DNA of 64,000 nucleotides from Burkholderia latens (lineage in GTDB: Bacteria; Pseudomonadota; Gammaproteobacteria; Burkholderiales; Burkholderiaceae): assembly GCF_001718795.1 (NCBI RefSeq), contig NZ_CP013435.1:1426001-1490000 (forward strand), in the 5' to 3' direction. A program made the translations under genes and the position numbers. The notes beneath the pieces were generated by a model. That model was not told where the DNA came from, searched no databases, and saw only the letters and a list, made by a program, of their open reading frames with translations. Positions 38,961 to 48,126 of the stretch are shown one piece after another. Every line of letters begins with the position of its first letter. The first letter of the stretch is position 1.

Positions 38961-39887
38961 ATGAAGACCAAGCTGATGGCCGCCGCGGCCGCCGCGATCC
39001 TCGCCATGCCGCTCGCGCATGCCGAGAAGATCGGCGTGACGATGGCATCGTTCGACGACACGTTCCTGACGATCCTGCGCAACAGCATCGCCGATTCCGC
39101 GAAGAAGGACGGCGCGACCGTGCAGATCGAGGACGGCGGCAACGACGTCGGCAAGCAGTTGAGCCAGGTCCAGAACATGATTGCGCAGAAGGTCGACGCG
39201 ATCATCGTGAATCCGGTCGATACCGACGCGACGCCGAAGATCACGAAGATGGTGACCGCCGCGAAGATTCCGCTCGTCTACGTGAACCGCAAGCCGGTCG
39301 ACTTCGACAAGCTGCCGGCCGGCGTCGCCGTGGTCGCGTCCGACGAGAAGCAGTCGGGCACGCTGCAGACGCGCCAGGTGTGCAAGCTGCTCGGCGGCAA
39401 GGGCGACGTCCTCGTGCTGATGGGCGAGCTGTCGAACGAGTCGGCGCGCACGCGCACGAAGGACATCGAGGACGTGATCGCGACGAAAGACTGCGCCGGC
39501 ATGAAGATCGTCGACAAGCGCGAAGGCAAGTGGAGCCGCACGCAAGGCCAGGACATCACGATGAACTGGCTGAGCTCCGGCACGAAGTTCGACGCAATCA
39601 TCTCGAACAACGACGAGATGGCGATCGGCGCGATCAACGCGCTGAAGGCCGCGCGCAAGCTGACGCCGAAAACGGTCGTCGCGGGCATCGACGCGACGCC
39701 GGACGGGCTCGCGGCGATGAAGAGCGGCGACCTGAAGGTGTCCGTCTATCAGAACGCGACCGGGCAGGGCGCGCAGGCCGTCGCGACCGCGCTGAAGCTT
39801 GCGAAGAAGCAGCCGGTCGACCGCTACGTGAACGTGCCGTTCGAACTCGTCACGCCGGAGAACATGAACCAGTACGCGAAGCACTGA
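38961..39887 (+). CDS. Sugar/inositol ABC transporter substrate-binding protein
   Basis: A 308-residue periplasmic binding protein with a signal peptide ending LAMPLAHA. The mature protein is a ribose/inositol-type type I binding fold: KIGVTMASFDDTFLTILRN, then DAIIVNPVDTDATPKI, DAIISNNDEMAIGAI and VAGIDATPDGLAAM. Its place at the head of the importer genes and opposite iolC makes inositol the likely ligand, comparable to IbpA. AGGAG at 38945-38949 could serve GTG 38955 or ATG 38961; I favour the ATG because the signal peptide begins there. Confidence 0.92.
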   Translation: MKTKLMAAAAAAILAMPLAHAEKIGVTMASFDDTFLTILRNSIADSAKKDGATVQIEDGGNDVGKQLSQVQNMIAQKVDAIIVNPVDTDATPKITKMVTAAKIPLVYVNRKPVDFDKLPAGVAVVASDEKQSGTLQTRQVCKLLGGKGDVLVLMGELSNESARTRTKDIEDVIATKDCAGMKIVDKREGKWSRTQGQDITMNWLSSGTKFDAIISNNDEMAIGAINALKAARKLTPKTVVAGIDATPDGLAAMKSGDLKVSVYQNATGQGAQAVATALKLAKKQPVDRYVNVPFELVTPENMNQYAKH

Positions 39888-39955
39888 CCGGTTTTTCCGC
39901 TGAACTGCGCGGGCCCGGCGCCGCCGGGCTCGCGTGAGACTTTCGAGGAACGTCC

Positions 39956-41530
39956 ATGTTTACAGCCAGGATGGCGCGCCCGATGGCCAGTGAAAGCGCG
40001 CCGGCCGCTTCGTCCGCTGCGCCCGGTTCGTCCGGCGCGGCCCCCGCCGATTGCCTGCTCGAAGTGCGCGGCGTCGGCAAATCGTTTCCCGGCGTCGTCG
40101 CGCTCGACGGCGTGCAGTTCCGCGTGCGCCGCGGCACCGTGCATGCGCTGATGGGGGAGAACGGCGCCGGCAAGTCGACGCTGATGAAGATCATCGCCGG
40201 CGTGTACACGCCGGACCAGGGCGAGATCCTGATCAACGGCGAGCCGGTCGTGCTGCACGGCCCGCTCGACGCGCTCGATCGCGGGATCGCGATGATCCAC
40301 CAGGAACTCAACCTGATGCCGTACATGACGGTCGCGGAGAACATCTGGATCCGCCGCGAACCGAAGAACCGCTTCGGCCTGATCGACCACGCTGCGCTGC
40401 GCCGCCGCACCGCCGCGCTGTTCGAGCGGCTGTCGATCGACATCGATCCGGAAGCCGACGTGCGGACGCTGACGGTCGCGAGCCGGCAGATGGTCGAGAT
40501 CGCGAAGGCCGTGTCGTTCGATTCCGACGTGCTGATCATGGACGAGCCGACTTCCGCGCTGACCGAGAAAGAGGTCACGCACCTGTTCCGGATCATTCGA
40601 CAGCTGCGCGAGCAGGGCAAGGGCATCGTCTACATCACCCACAAGATGAACGAGCTGTTCGAGATCGCCGACGAGTTCTCGGTGTTCCGCGACGGCAAGT
40701 ACATCGGCACGCACGCGTCGGCCGACGTCACGCGCGACGACATCATCCGGATGATGGTCGGCCGCGAAATCACGCAGATGTTCCCGAAGGAGGACGTGCC
40801 GATCGGCGACGTCGTGCTCGCCGTGAAGAACCTGGGCGTCGACGGCGTGTTCCGCGACGTCAGCTTCGAGCTGCGCGCGGGCGAGATCCTCGGCGTCGCG
40901 GGTCTCGTCGGTTCGGGGCGCTCGAACGTCGCGGAGGCGCTGTTCGGCGTCGTGCCGGCCACGTCGGGCGAGATCCTGATCGACGGCAAGCCGGTGCGTA
41001 TTTCGACGCCCGCGCAGGCGATGAAGCACGGCATGGCGTTCCTCACCGAGGACCGCAAGGACACCGGCTGCTTCCTGAATCTCGACCTGCTCGCGAACAT
41101 GGAAGCGGCGGTGCTCAGCAACCGCTACGTGAAGTTCAATTTCGTGCGGCACGCGCAGTTGAAGCGCGACTGCGAGGAAATGAGCCGGATGCTGCGCGTG
41201 AAGACGCCCGGCCTGCACGAGGAAATCCAGAACCTGTCGGGCGGCAACCAGCAGAAGGTGCTGATCGGCCGATGGCTGCTCACGCAACCGCGCATCCTGA
41301 TCCTCGACGAGCCGACCCGCGGCATCGACGTCGGCGCGAAGGCCGAGATCCACCGGCTCGTCAGCGCGCTAGCCGGCAAGGGCGTCGCGGTGCTGATGAT
41401 CTCGTCGGAGATGCCGGAGGTGCTCGGCATGAGCGATCGCGTGATGGTGATGCATGAAGGCCGGATGACCGGCATCGTCGAACGCAAGGACGCCGACCAG
41501 GTGCGCATCATGGACCTGGCCTCGCGCTGA
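39956..41530 (+). CDS. iatA: Inositol/sugar ABC importer ATPase (RbsA-type, duplicated)
   Basis: A 524-residue protein with two ATPase domains, as in RbsA/IatA. The first half has a normal Walker A (GENGAGKST) and Walker B ([11 protein letters not shown]). The second half has the degenerate Walker [10 protein letters not shown] usual for this family, with signature LSGGNQQK and Walker [17 protein letters not shown]. An Ala/Ser/Pro-rich N-terminal tail of about 30 residues precedes the first domain. GAGGAA lies before the ATG at 39956; later ATGs at 39971 and 39983 are alternatives. It follows the binding-protein gene by 68 bases. Confidence 0.92.
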   Translation: MFTARMARPMASESAPAASSAAPGSSGAAPADCLLEVRGVGKSFPGVVALDGVQFRVRRGTVHALMGENGAGKSTLMKIIAGVYTPDQGEILINGEPVVLHGPLDALDRGIAMIHQELNLMPYMTVAENIWIRREPKNRFGLIDHAALRRRTAALFERLSIDIDPEADVRTLTVASRQMVEIAKAVSFDSDVLIMDEPTSALTEKEVTHLFRIIRQLREQGKGIVYITHKMNELFEIADEFSVFRDGKYIGTHASADVTRDDIIRMMVGREITQMFPKEDVPIGDVVLAVKNLGVDGVFRDVSFELRAGEILGVAGLVGSGRSNVAEALFGVVPATSGEILIDGKPVRISTPAQAMKHGMAFLTEDRKDTGCFLNLDLLANMEAAVLSNRYVKFNFVRHAQLKRDCEEMSRMLRVKTPGLHEEIQNLSGGNQQKVLIGRWLLTQPRILILDEPTRGIDVGAKAEIHRLVSALAGKGVAVLMISSEMPEVLGMSDRVMVMHEGRMTGIVERKDADQVRIMDLASR

Positions 41531-41557
41531 GCCGCAACAAGCATGGAGACAATTGAA

Positions 41558-42583
41558 ATGGGCAACCTGAATCCGGTCGCGGACGCGCAGTCCATGACGA
41601 TCAAGACGCGGCACGCGAAGTGGCCGCCCGAACTGAGCATCTTCCTCGTGCTGGTCGGCATCAGCCTGTTCTTCGAAGTGATCGGCTGGCTTGTCGTCGG
41701 GCAGAGCTTCCTGTTCAACGCGGAGCGGCTCGAGATCATCGTGCTGCAGATGGCCGTGATCGGCATCATCGCGGTCGGAGTGAACCTCGTGATCATCACG
41801 AGCGGCATCGACCTGTCATCCGGGTCGGTCGTGGCAGCGGCGGCCGTCGTGTCGGCCAGCCTCGCGCAAGTGTCCGACTTTCCGCGCGCCGTGTTTCCTC
41901 ACCTGACCGACCTGCCGGTGATCTGGCCGGTGCTGGCCGGCGTGTGCGTCGGGCTGCTGGTCGGCTTGTTGAACGGTTCGCTGATCGCGCTGACCGGCAT
42001 TCCGCCGTTCATCGCGACGCTCGGCACGATGGTCGCCGCGCGCGGCTTCGCGAAGTGGTTCACCAACGGGATGCCGGTGTCGATGCTGACCGACCAGTTC
42101 GCCGCGATCGGCGCGGGGGCGAACCCGGTGATCATCTTCGTCGTGGTCGCCGCGATCTTCCACGTCGTGCTGCGCTACACGCGCTTCGGCAAGTACACGT
42201 ATGCGATTGGCGCGAACCGTCACGCGGCCGTCGTGTCGGGCATCAACGTGACGCGCCATCTGGTGTTCGTCTATGCGATTGCGGGCCTGTTGAGCGGTAT
42301 CGCCGGCACCGTGACGGCCGCGCGTGCGATCTCCGGGCAGTCGGGCATGGGCGTCATGTACGAGCTCGATGCGATCGCGGCGGTCGTGATCGGCGGCACG
42401 TCGCTGTCGGGCGGCCTTGGCCGCGTGACCGGCACCGTGATCGGCGTGCTGATTCTCGGCGTGATGACGTCGGGCTTCACGTTCATCCGGATCGATGCGT
42501 ATTACCAGGAAATGGTGAAGGGCGCGATCATCGTCGCGGCCGTGATCGCCGATCAGTATCGCAACAAGAAATCGCGCCGCTGA
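41558..42583 (+). CDS. iatP: Inositol/sugar ABC importer permease (RbsC-type)
   Basis: A 341-residue inner-membrane permease with about eight to ten hydrophobic helices. The RbsC/IatP signature is visible: IIAVGVNLVIITSGIDLSSGS, the LTGIPPFIATLGTM segment, GANRHAAVVSGINVTRH and the coupling loop before AIGGTSLSGG (VVIGGTSLSGGLGRV). An in-frame ATG at 41543 exists, but GGAG at 41545-41548 is ideally placed for 41558. It follows the ATPase gene directly. Confidence 0.92.
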   Translation: MGNLNPVADAQSMTIKTRHAKWPPELSIFLVLVGISLFFEVIGWLVVGQSFLFNAERLEIIVLQMAVIGIIAVGVNLVIITSGIDLSSGSVVAAAAVVSASLAQVSDFPRAVFPHLTDLPVIWPVLAGVCVGLLVGLLNGSLIALTGIPPFIATLGTMVAARGFAKWFTNGMPVSMLTDQFAAIGAGANPVIIFVVVAAIFHVVLRYTRFGKYTYAIGANRHAAVVSGINVTRHLVFVYAIAGLLSGIAGTVTAARAISGQSGMGVMYELDAIAAVVIGGTSLSGGLGRVTGTVIGVLILGVMTSGFTFIRIDAYYQEMVKGAIIVAAVIADQYRNKKSRR

Positions 42584-42620
42584 CTTGTCGCGGCAGCCCC
42601 TGCAACCTTATGGGAAGAAG

Positions 42621-43535
42621 ATGAAGATCGCTCTGGATCCCTACATGATTCGTCATTTGCCGCTCGACCGCCTGCCGCACGCGGTCGCGGAGCTCGGTTA
42701 CGACCAGATCGAGCTGTCGCCGCGCAGCGACTTTCTCGACTGGTGGGTCATGCCGCGCGCGACGCGCGAGCGCATGACCGCGTTCCGCCAAGCGATGCGC
42801 GCGAGCGGCGTGGGACTTGCGTCGCTGCAGCCGATGTACCGCTGGGCCAGCCCGTTCGACGACGAGCGGCAATGGGCAGTGCGCTGCTGGAAGAAGGCGA
42901 TCGAGGTCGCGCTCGAAATGGAATGCCCGTTGATGGTGTCCGAATTCGGACGCGGTGCGTCGCCGGAGCGCTCGGTCGGCGAGCGGCCCGGCGCGAATCC
43001 GAAGGAGCTGTGCGAAGCCGCGTGGTTCCGCTCGATGGACGAACTGCTGCCGATCCTCGAACGCGAACGCATCGTGCTGTCGGTCGAGCCGCATCCGGAG
43101 GACTGGATCGAACAGCTGCAGCCGGCGATCGACATCGTCACGAACATCGGATCGCCGTCGCTGAAGCTGTCGTACATCGCACCGCACACGTTCTATTACG
43201 GCGACGACATGGCCGCGATGATCGCGGCTGCCGCGCCGGTTCTCGCGCACGTGCGCGTGGCCGACACCTTCGATCACCGCAAGAGCAGCCAGCTGCGCTA
43301 CATCGTGAACCCGCCGGGCTCGAACCAGATTCGCGTGCACCAGCATCTCGACATCGGGCAGGGCGAGATCGACTGGGACGTGTTTTTCGGTGCGCTCGGC
43401 AGCGCCGGCTTCGACGGCGTGATGTCGTCGTGCGTGTTCGCGTGGGAGGACCGCGCGGAAGCGTCGTCGCGCTACATGGGCGACACGATCGAGCGCTACG
43501 TCGCGCGCCATTTCGAGCGGGCGGCCGCACGCTGA
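42621..43535 (+). CDS. TIM-barrel sugar isomerase/epimerase, first of two in the cluster
   Basis: A 304-residue xylose-isomerase-like TIM-barrel protein. It opens MKIALDPYMIRHLPLD; probable metal ligands include the Glu of LSVEPHPEDW, His in HVRVADTFDH and Glu/His residues near IRVHQHLDIGQGEIDW. It differs clearly from IolE in this window and from the second TIM-barrel protein at 44708. The candidate role is epimerisation or dehydration of an inositol isomer or keto-inositol. GGGAAG precedes the ATG. It follows the permease gene by 37 bases. Confidence 0.85.
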   Translation: MKIALDPYMIRHLPLDRLPHAVAELGYDQIELSPRSDFLDWWVMPRATRERMTAFRQAMRASGVGLASLQPMYRWASPFDDERQWAVRCWKKAIEVALEMECPLMVSEFGRGASPERSVGERPGANPKELCEAAWFRSMDELLPILERERIVLSVEPHPEDWIEQLQPAIDIVTNIGSPSLKLSYIAPHTFYYGDDMAAMIAAAAPVLAHVRVADTFDHRKSSQLRYIVNPPGSNQIRVHQHLDIGQGEIDWDVFFGALGSAGFDGVMSSCVFAWEDRAEASSRYMGDTIERYVARHFERAAAR

Positions 43536-43609
43536 CTGTTTGTTGACTAATGCCGAGCGGCACGGCACGGGGCCGCGCTGCTGATGAACGAACGACTGGA
43601 GATACCCGG

Positions 43610-44623
43610 ATGACCTTGCAAATCGGCGTGATCGGCTGCGGCGCGATCGGCCAGGATCATATCCGCAGGCTCACGCGCACGCTATCCGGCGCGCGCGTGG
43701 TGGCCGTCAACGACATCGATGCGCAGCACGCGCGCGATGCGGTGACGAAGTACGGGCTCGACGCGGAAATATACGGCGACGGCCATGACGTGGTCGCCGC
43801 CGCCGACGTGCAGGCCGTGCTCGTCACGTCGTGGGGGCCGACGCACGAGGCGTTCGTGCTCGACGCGATCGCGCTCGGCAAGCCGGTGTTTTGCGAGAAA
43901 CCGCTTGCGGTGACGGCCGAAGGCTGCATGCGCATCGTCGAGGCGGAACTCGCGCACGGCAAGCGGCTCGTGCAGGTCGGCTTCATGCGTCCGTACGACG
44001 AAGGCTATCGCGCGCTCAAGCGCGTGATCGACGGCGGCGAGATCGGTGCGCCGCTGATGCTGCATTGCGCGCATCGCAACCAGTCGGTCGGCGAGCGCTA
44101 TACGACCGACATGGCGATCACCGACACGCTGATCCACGAGCTCGACGTGCTGCGCTGGCTGCTCGGCGAGGACTACACGAGCGCGCAGGTCGTCTATCCG
44201 AAGAAGACGCGCCACGCGAGCGCGCATCTCGCCGATCCGCAGATCGTGCTGCTCGAAACCGCGAGCGGCGTGCGCATCGACGTCGAGATCTTCGTGAACT
44301 GCCAGTATGGCTACGACATCCAGTGCGAGGTGGTCGGCGAAAACGGCATCGCGAAACTGCCCGATCCGCCCGCGGTCGGGCTCAAGCATGCGGCGCGGCG
44401 CTCGGTCGAGATCATGACCGACTGGAAGGAGCGTTTCATCGCTTCGTACGACGTCGAACTGCAGGCATTCATCGACGGCGTGCAACAAGGGGCGCTGACC
44501 GGCCCGTCCGCGTGGGACGGCTATGCGGCGGCGGTCGCGGCCGACGCATGCGTGCGCGCGCAGCGCAGCGGTGCGGTCGAGCCGATCACGATGGCCGAAC
44601 GCCCGGCGTTTTATCGCGGCTGA
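43610..44623 (+). CDS. iolG: Inositol 2-dehydrogenase (Gfo/Idh/MocA family)
   Basis: A 337-residue NAD-dependent dehydrogenase, the likely first step of myo-inositol oxidation. The Rossmann motif [16 protein letters not shown], the substrate-binding Lys in FCEKPLAVT and the His in [15 protein letters not shown] are in place, as in IolG. The start at MTLQIGVIG is preceded by GGAG. It lies between the two TIM-barrel genes. Assignment to the myo-inositol isomer over the second dehydrogenase at 45700 rests on similarity of motifs and length. Confidence 0.9.
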   Translation: MTLQIGVIGCGAIGQDHIRRLTRTLSGARVVAVNDIDAQHARDAVTKYGLDAEIYGDGHDVVAAADVQAVLVTSWGPTHEAFVLDAIALGKPVFCEKPLAVTAEGCMRIVEAELAHGKRLVQVGFMRPYDEGYRALKRVIDGGEIGAPLMLHCAHRNQSVGERYTTDMAITDTLIHELDVLRWLLGEDYTSAQVVYPKKTRHASAHLADPQIVLLETASGVRIDVEIFVNCQYGYDIQCEVVGENGIAKLPDPPAVGLKHAARRSVEIMTDWKERFIASYDVELQAFIDGVQQGALTGPSAWDGYAAAVAADACVRAQRSGAVEPITMAERPAFYRG

Positions 44624-44707
44624 ACCCGCCGAACACGTTCACACCGGGCCGCGCGTGCCTGCGGCCCACTTGCGGCCATGCGCCGCTTCTCTGCCGGACC
44701 GACCGAC

Positions 44708-45634
44708 ATGACGATGAAGATTGGCTGCGCGCCCTGCTGCTGGGGCGTCGACGACGTAAAGAACCCGCACCTGCCGCCGTGGCGGCACGTGCTCGCCGAA
44801 GCGGCACAGGCCGGCTATTCGGGCATCGAGCTCGGCCCGTACGGCTATATCCCGCTCGAGCTCGACGTGGTGAGCGCCGAGCTCGAACGGCAGCATTTGA
44901 GCATCACCGCCGGCACGATCTTCGACGACCTGGTTTCGCCGGAGAACCTGCCGAACCTGCTGCGCCAGACGCGCGAGATCTGTGCGCTGATCACGCAGTT
45001 GCCGAAGCTGCCGACGCAGCCTGGCCAGCGTTACGCGGCGCCGTATCTGGTCGTGATCGACTGGGGACATGACGAGCGCGACTACGCGGCCGGCCATGGC
45101 GATCGCGCACCGCGCCTGTCCGCCGACCGCTGGGCGCGGATGGTCGACCACATTCGCGAGATCGCGACGCTCGCGCGCGACGAATTCGGCGTGCGCGCGG
45201 TGATCCATCCGCATGCGGGCGGCTACATCGAATTCGCAGACGAAATCGACCGGATCATCGCCGACATCGCGGCCGATACGGCGGGCCTCTGTCTCGACAC
45301 GGGCCACATGTACTACTCGGGGATGGATCCCGAGACATGGCTGCGCCGCCACGCGGCGCGGCTCGACTACGTGCATTTCAAGGATATCGACGGCGCCGTC
45401 TACGACGCGGTGATGCGTGGGCACATTGCGTTTTTCGCGGCGTGCGCGCGCGGCGTGATGTGCCCGATCGGCGCTGGCGTGCTCGACTACCGCGCGATCC
45501 GCCGCGCGCTCGACGACATCGCGTATGCGGGCTACATCACGATCGAACAGGAGCGCGATCCGCGCAACGCCGGTACGAGCCTGCGCGACGTCGCGGCAAG
45601 CCGCGCGTTTCTCGCATCGGCCGGCTTCGCGTAA
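44708..45634 (+). CDS. TIM-barrel IolE/IolI-like isomerase or dehydratase, second in the cluster
   Basis: A 308-residue xylose-isomerase-like protein with IolE-like features: KIGCAPCCWGVDDVKNPHLPP, GYSGIELGPYGYIP, VIHPHAGGYIEF, LCLDTGHMYYSGMDPE and YVHFKDIDG. It is a paralogue, not a copy, of IolE at 33755. ATG at 44708 or 44714 may be the start. It follows iolG by 84 bases and precedes the second dehydrogenase; the two are likely partners acting on a different inositol stereoisomer or derivative. Confidence 0.87.
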   Translation: MTMKIGCAPCCWGVDDVKNPHLPPWRHVLAEAAQAGYSGIELGPYGYIPLELDVVSAELERQHLSITAGTIFDDLVSPENLPNLLRQTREICALITQLPKLPTQPGQRYAAPYLVVIDWGHDERDYAAGHGDRAPRLSADRWARMVDHIREIATLARDEFGVRAVIHPHAGGYIEFADEIDRIIADIAADTAGLCLDTGHMYYSGMDPETWLRRHAARLDYVHFKDIDGAVYDAVMRGHIAFFAACARGVMCPIGAGVLDYRAIRRALDDIAYAGYITIEQERDPRNAGTSLRDVAASRAFLASAGFA

Positions 45635-45699
45635 GCGGGCGTCGGCCCGGTCGTCTGCACACACTCTGAATGCTGAACACGGACAGGAACACGACAATC

Positions 45700-46872
45700 A
45701 TGATCGACGGACAGATTCTGCTCGGACATTCGATTCGCTGGGGCATGGTCGGCGGCGGGCTTGGCAGCCAGATCGGCTACAGCCACCGGTCGGCCGCATT
45801 GCGCGACGGCAGCTTCCAGCTCGTTGCCGGCGCCTTCGACATCGATGCCGAACGCGGGCGGCAGTTCGGCGTGAAGCTCGGCGTTGCCGCGGACCGCTGC
45901 TATCCCGACTACCGGACGATGTTCGACGCCGAGGCGAAGCGCGCCGACGGCATCCGTGCGGTGTCGATCGCGACGCCGAACAACACGCACTTCGAAATTT
46001 GCCGAGCGGCGCTGAACGCGGGGCTGCACGTCGTATGCGAGAAGCCGCTTTGCTTCACGACCGAGGAGGCCGAGACGCTGCAACGGCTGTCGGTCGAGAA
46101 GAACCGCATCGTCGGCGTTGCGTACGGCTATTCGGGACACCAGATGATCGAGCAGGCGCGGGAAATGATCGCGCGCGGCGATCTCGGCGACATCCGGATC
46201 GTGCAGATGCAGTTCGCGCACGGCTTTCATAGCGACGGCGTCGAAGCGGCGAGCGCGGCCGCGCGCTGGCGTGTCGACCCTAGGTTCGCGGGGCCGAGCT
46301 ACGTGCTCGGCGACATCGGCACCCACCCGCTGTACATCTCCGAAGTGATGGCGCCCGAACTCAAGATCAAGCGGCTGATGTGCTCGCGGCAGAGCTTCGT
46401 GAAGAGCCGCGCGCCGCTGGAGGACAACGCGTTCACGATCATGGAGTACGACACGGGCGCGATCGGTTACGTGTGGTCGAGCGCGGTGAATGCAGGGTCG
46501 ATGCACGGGCAGAAGGTTCGCGTCATCGGGTCGAAGGCGAGCGTCGAATGGTGGGACGAACATCCGAACCAGTTGCGCTACGAGATCCAGGGGCAGCCTG
46601 CACAGGTGCTCGATCGCGGGATGCCGTACCTGCATCCGAACGCGACGCGCGAAGACCGCATCGGCGCCGGGCATCCGGAAGGGCTGTTCGAGGCGTGGTC
46701 GAATCTGTACGCGCGCTTCGCGCTCGCGATGGACGCCGCCGATCGCGGCGACGCGCAGACGTTGAAGCGCATCCGCTTTCCGGACGTCCACGCAGGCGTC
46801 GAAGGCGTGCGGTGGGTGGAGAACTGCGTGCGGTCCGCCGATGCGGGCGGCGTGTGGGTCGACTATCGATGA
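45700..46872 (+). CDS. Gfo/Idh/MocA family dehydrogenase, second in the cluster
   Basis: A 390-residue NAD-dependent oxidoreductase. The dinucleotide motif is WGMVGGGLGSQIGYSHR; the Lys of VVCEKPLCFT and His in GDIGTHPLYISEVM are conserved. It is longer than iolG and closer to the scyllo-inositol dehydrogenase/YcjS-like branch; the exact isomer is unknown. An in-frame ATG at 45670 exists, but AGGAA lies before 45700. It is the last gene of the plus-strand catabolic run before the regulator. Confidence 0.88.
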   Translation: MIDGQILLGHSIRWGMVGGGLGSQIGYSHRSAALRDGSFQLVAGAFDIDAERGRQFGVKLGVAADRCYPDYRTMFDAEAKRADGIRAVSIATPNNTHFEICRAALNAGLHVVCEKPLCFTTEEAETLQRLSVEKNRIVGVAYGYSGHQMIEQAREMIARGDLGDIRIVQMQFAHGFHSDGVEAASAAARWRVDPRFAGPSYVLGDIGTHPLYISEVMAPELKIKRLMCSRQSFVKSRAPLEDNAFTIMEYDTGAIGYVWSSAVNAGSMHGQKVRVIGSKASVEWWDEHPNQLRYEIQGQPAQVLDRGMPYLHPNATREDRIGAGHPEGLFEAWSNLYARFALAMDAADRGDAQTLKRIRFPDVHAGVEGVRWVENCVRSADAGGVWVDYR

Positions 46873-46993
46873 GCCGGCGCCGGTCGATGCGCGGCGTCGG
46901 CCGGCGCTCCGGCGTGGCTGCGGGCGGCCCGCGGCGTAGCGGTGCGCATCGGCCTCGGTAGACGCCCTAATCTTTACGGCGCCGCAACCGCGT

Positions 46994-47009
46994 TGGAAAA
47001 TCGTTTCCA
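46994..47009. promoter_or_regulatory. IolR-type operator upstream of the RpiR gene
   Basis: TGGAAAATCGTTTCCA is an almost perfect palindrome and contains GGAA-N6-TTCC at 46995-47008, identical in form to the operator at 38799. It lies 170 bases before the RpiR start, in a 306-base gap with no other recognisable gene, and suggests autoregulation. Confidence 0.6.
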
Positions 47010-47178
47010 TTCCGGCCGCGGAGCGTGTGCAGGTGATGATCGAGCGCGTGGGAGCGAGGGTGCGGCGCAGGCCGTGCCGCAAACGTGATTAAATTCGCCC
47101 TTCATGCATGTCCACAGGTGAGTCCCGGGCGCACGCGCAGGCGGCGCGCGCATCGGGCCGTCAACTTCGCGCTATCCG

Positions 47179-48063
47179 ATGAGTTCATCCGACAAACCAC
47201 CCGCCACCGTCGAGGCGTTCCTGCAGCATCTGACGCAGGAGTACGACGGCCTCAGCAATCGCCTGAAGGTGATTGCGCGTCATGTGGAAACGCATCGGGA
47301 CCAACTGGGCCTGGAAGGCATCCAGTCGCTTGCGGAGGCGTGCGGCGTGCAGCCGTCGGCCGTCGTCCGGTTCGCGAAGCATTTCGGCTTTTCCGGCTTT
47401 TCCGAGATGCAGCGGCTGTTCCGCGAGGGGCTGGCCCAGCAGATCGCGCCGGGTCGCGCGTACAGCCTGCGGCTGCGCGACGTGATCGAATCGGGCGAGT
47501 CGAGCCTGCAGCCGGAGCAGATCGCCGATGAATTCATCAAGGGCAGCATTGCCGGGATGCAGCAGCTGCGGCAGACCCTCGACCCGCACGCGCTCGCGCA
47601 GGCCGTCGATCTACTCGCCGACACGCAGGCGATCTGGATTGCCGGCTCGCGCCGCGCGTTTCCGATCGCCGTGTATCTCGACTATGCGCTGCAGCACACC
47701 GACAAGCGTATCGGTCTGTTCAGCGCGCTGGGCAGCATGCATCTCGGGCAGATCCGCTCGGTGCGCGCGGGCGACGTCATGATCGTGATCTCGTTCATGC
47801 CGTACGCCGAAGAGACGGTGCAGGTCGCGCAGCAGGCCGTGCAGCGCGGCGCGCGGCTGATCGCGATCACCGACAGCCGGATGAGCCCGCTCGCGCGGGT
47901 GGCGGAGGTGACGCTGATGGTGCAGGAGAGCGCGACGTTCGGGTTTCGCGCGCTGACCGCGACGATGGGGCTCGCGCAGAGCCTGTTCGTGGCGCTCGCG
48001 TACCGGCTCGAGCTGTCTTACCTGCCGACCGCCGACGGCGCACACGGCACGAAGGCCGGCTGA
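47179..48063 (+). CDS. RpiR family transcriptional regulator (probable IolR)
   Basis: A 294-residue regulator. The N-terminal RpiR helix-turn-helix covers residues about 10-85 (SLAEACGVQPSAVVRFAKHFGFSGFSEMQRL); a C-terminal SIS domain (AQAVDLLADTQAIWIAGSRRAFPIA to VTLMVQES) binds a sugar phosphate or inositol-derived ligand. Its position at the end of the inositol locus, with a palindromic operator before it and in the iolC/importer region, makes it the likely repressor (IolR in alphaproteobacteria is of this family). Confidence 0.92.
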   Translation: MSSSDKPPATVEAFLQHLTQEYDGLSNRLKVIARHVETHRDQLGLEGIQSLAEACGVQPSAVVRFAKHFGFSGFSEMQRLFREGLAQQIAPGRAYSLRLRDVIESGESSLQPEQIADEFIKGSIAGMQQLRQTLDPHALAQAVDLLADTQAIWIAGSRRAFPIAVYLDYALQHTDKRIGLFSALGSMHLGQIRSVRAGDVMIVISFMPYAEETVQVAQQAVQRGARLIAITDSRMSPLARVAEVTLMVQESATFGFRALTATMGLAQSLFVALAYRLELSYLPTADGAHGTKAG

Positions 48064-48080
48064 CACCGGCCTTCCGTTGG

Positions 48081-48115
48081 CGCGCCGCCCGCGCATTGGG
48101 TTGGCGGGCGGCGCG
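48081..48115. terminator. Hairpin between the convergent RpiR and mmsA genes
   Basis: CGCGCCGCCCGC (48081-48092) and its exact complement (48104-48115) form a 12-bp stem with an 11-base loop, between the two stop codons at 48063 and 48127. No T run is present on either strand. Confidence 0.45.
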
Positions 48116-48126
48116 TGGCTCGTCAC

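Noticed and set aside
40900..40935. Degenerate second Walker A (GLVGSGRSN) in the inositol importer ATPase as an anomaly
   Set aside because: A degenerate second nucleotide site is normal for RbsA-type duplicated ATPases, unlike the change seen in the LivF-type protein.
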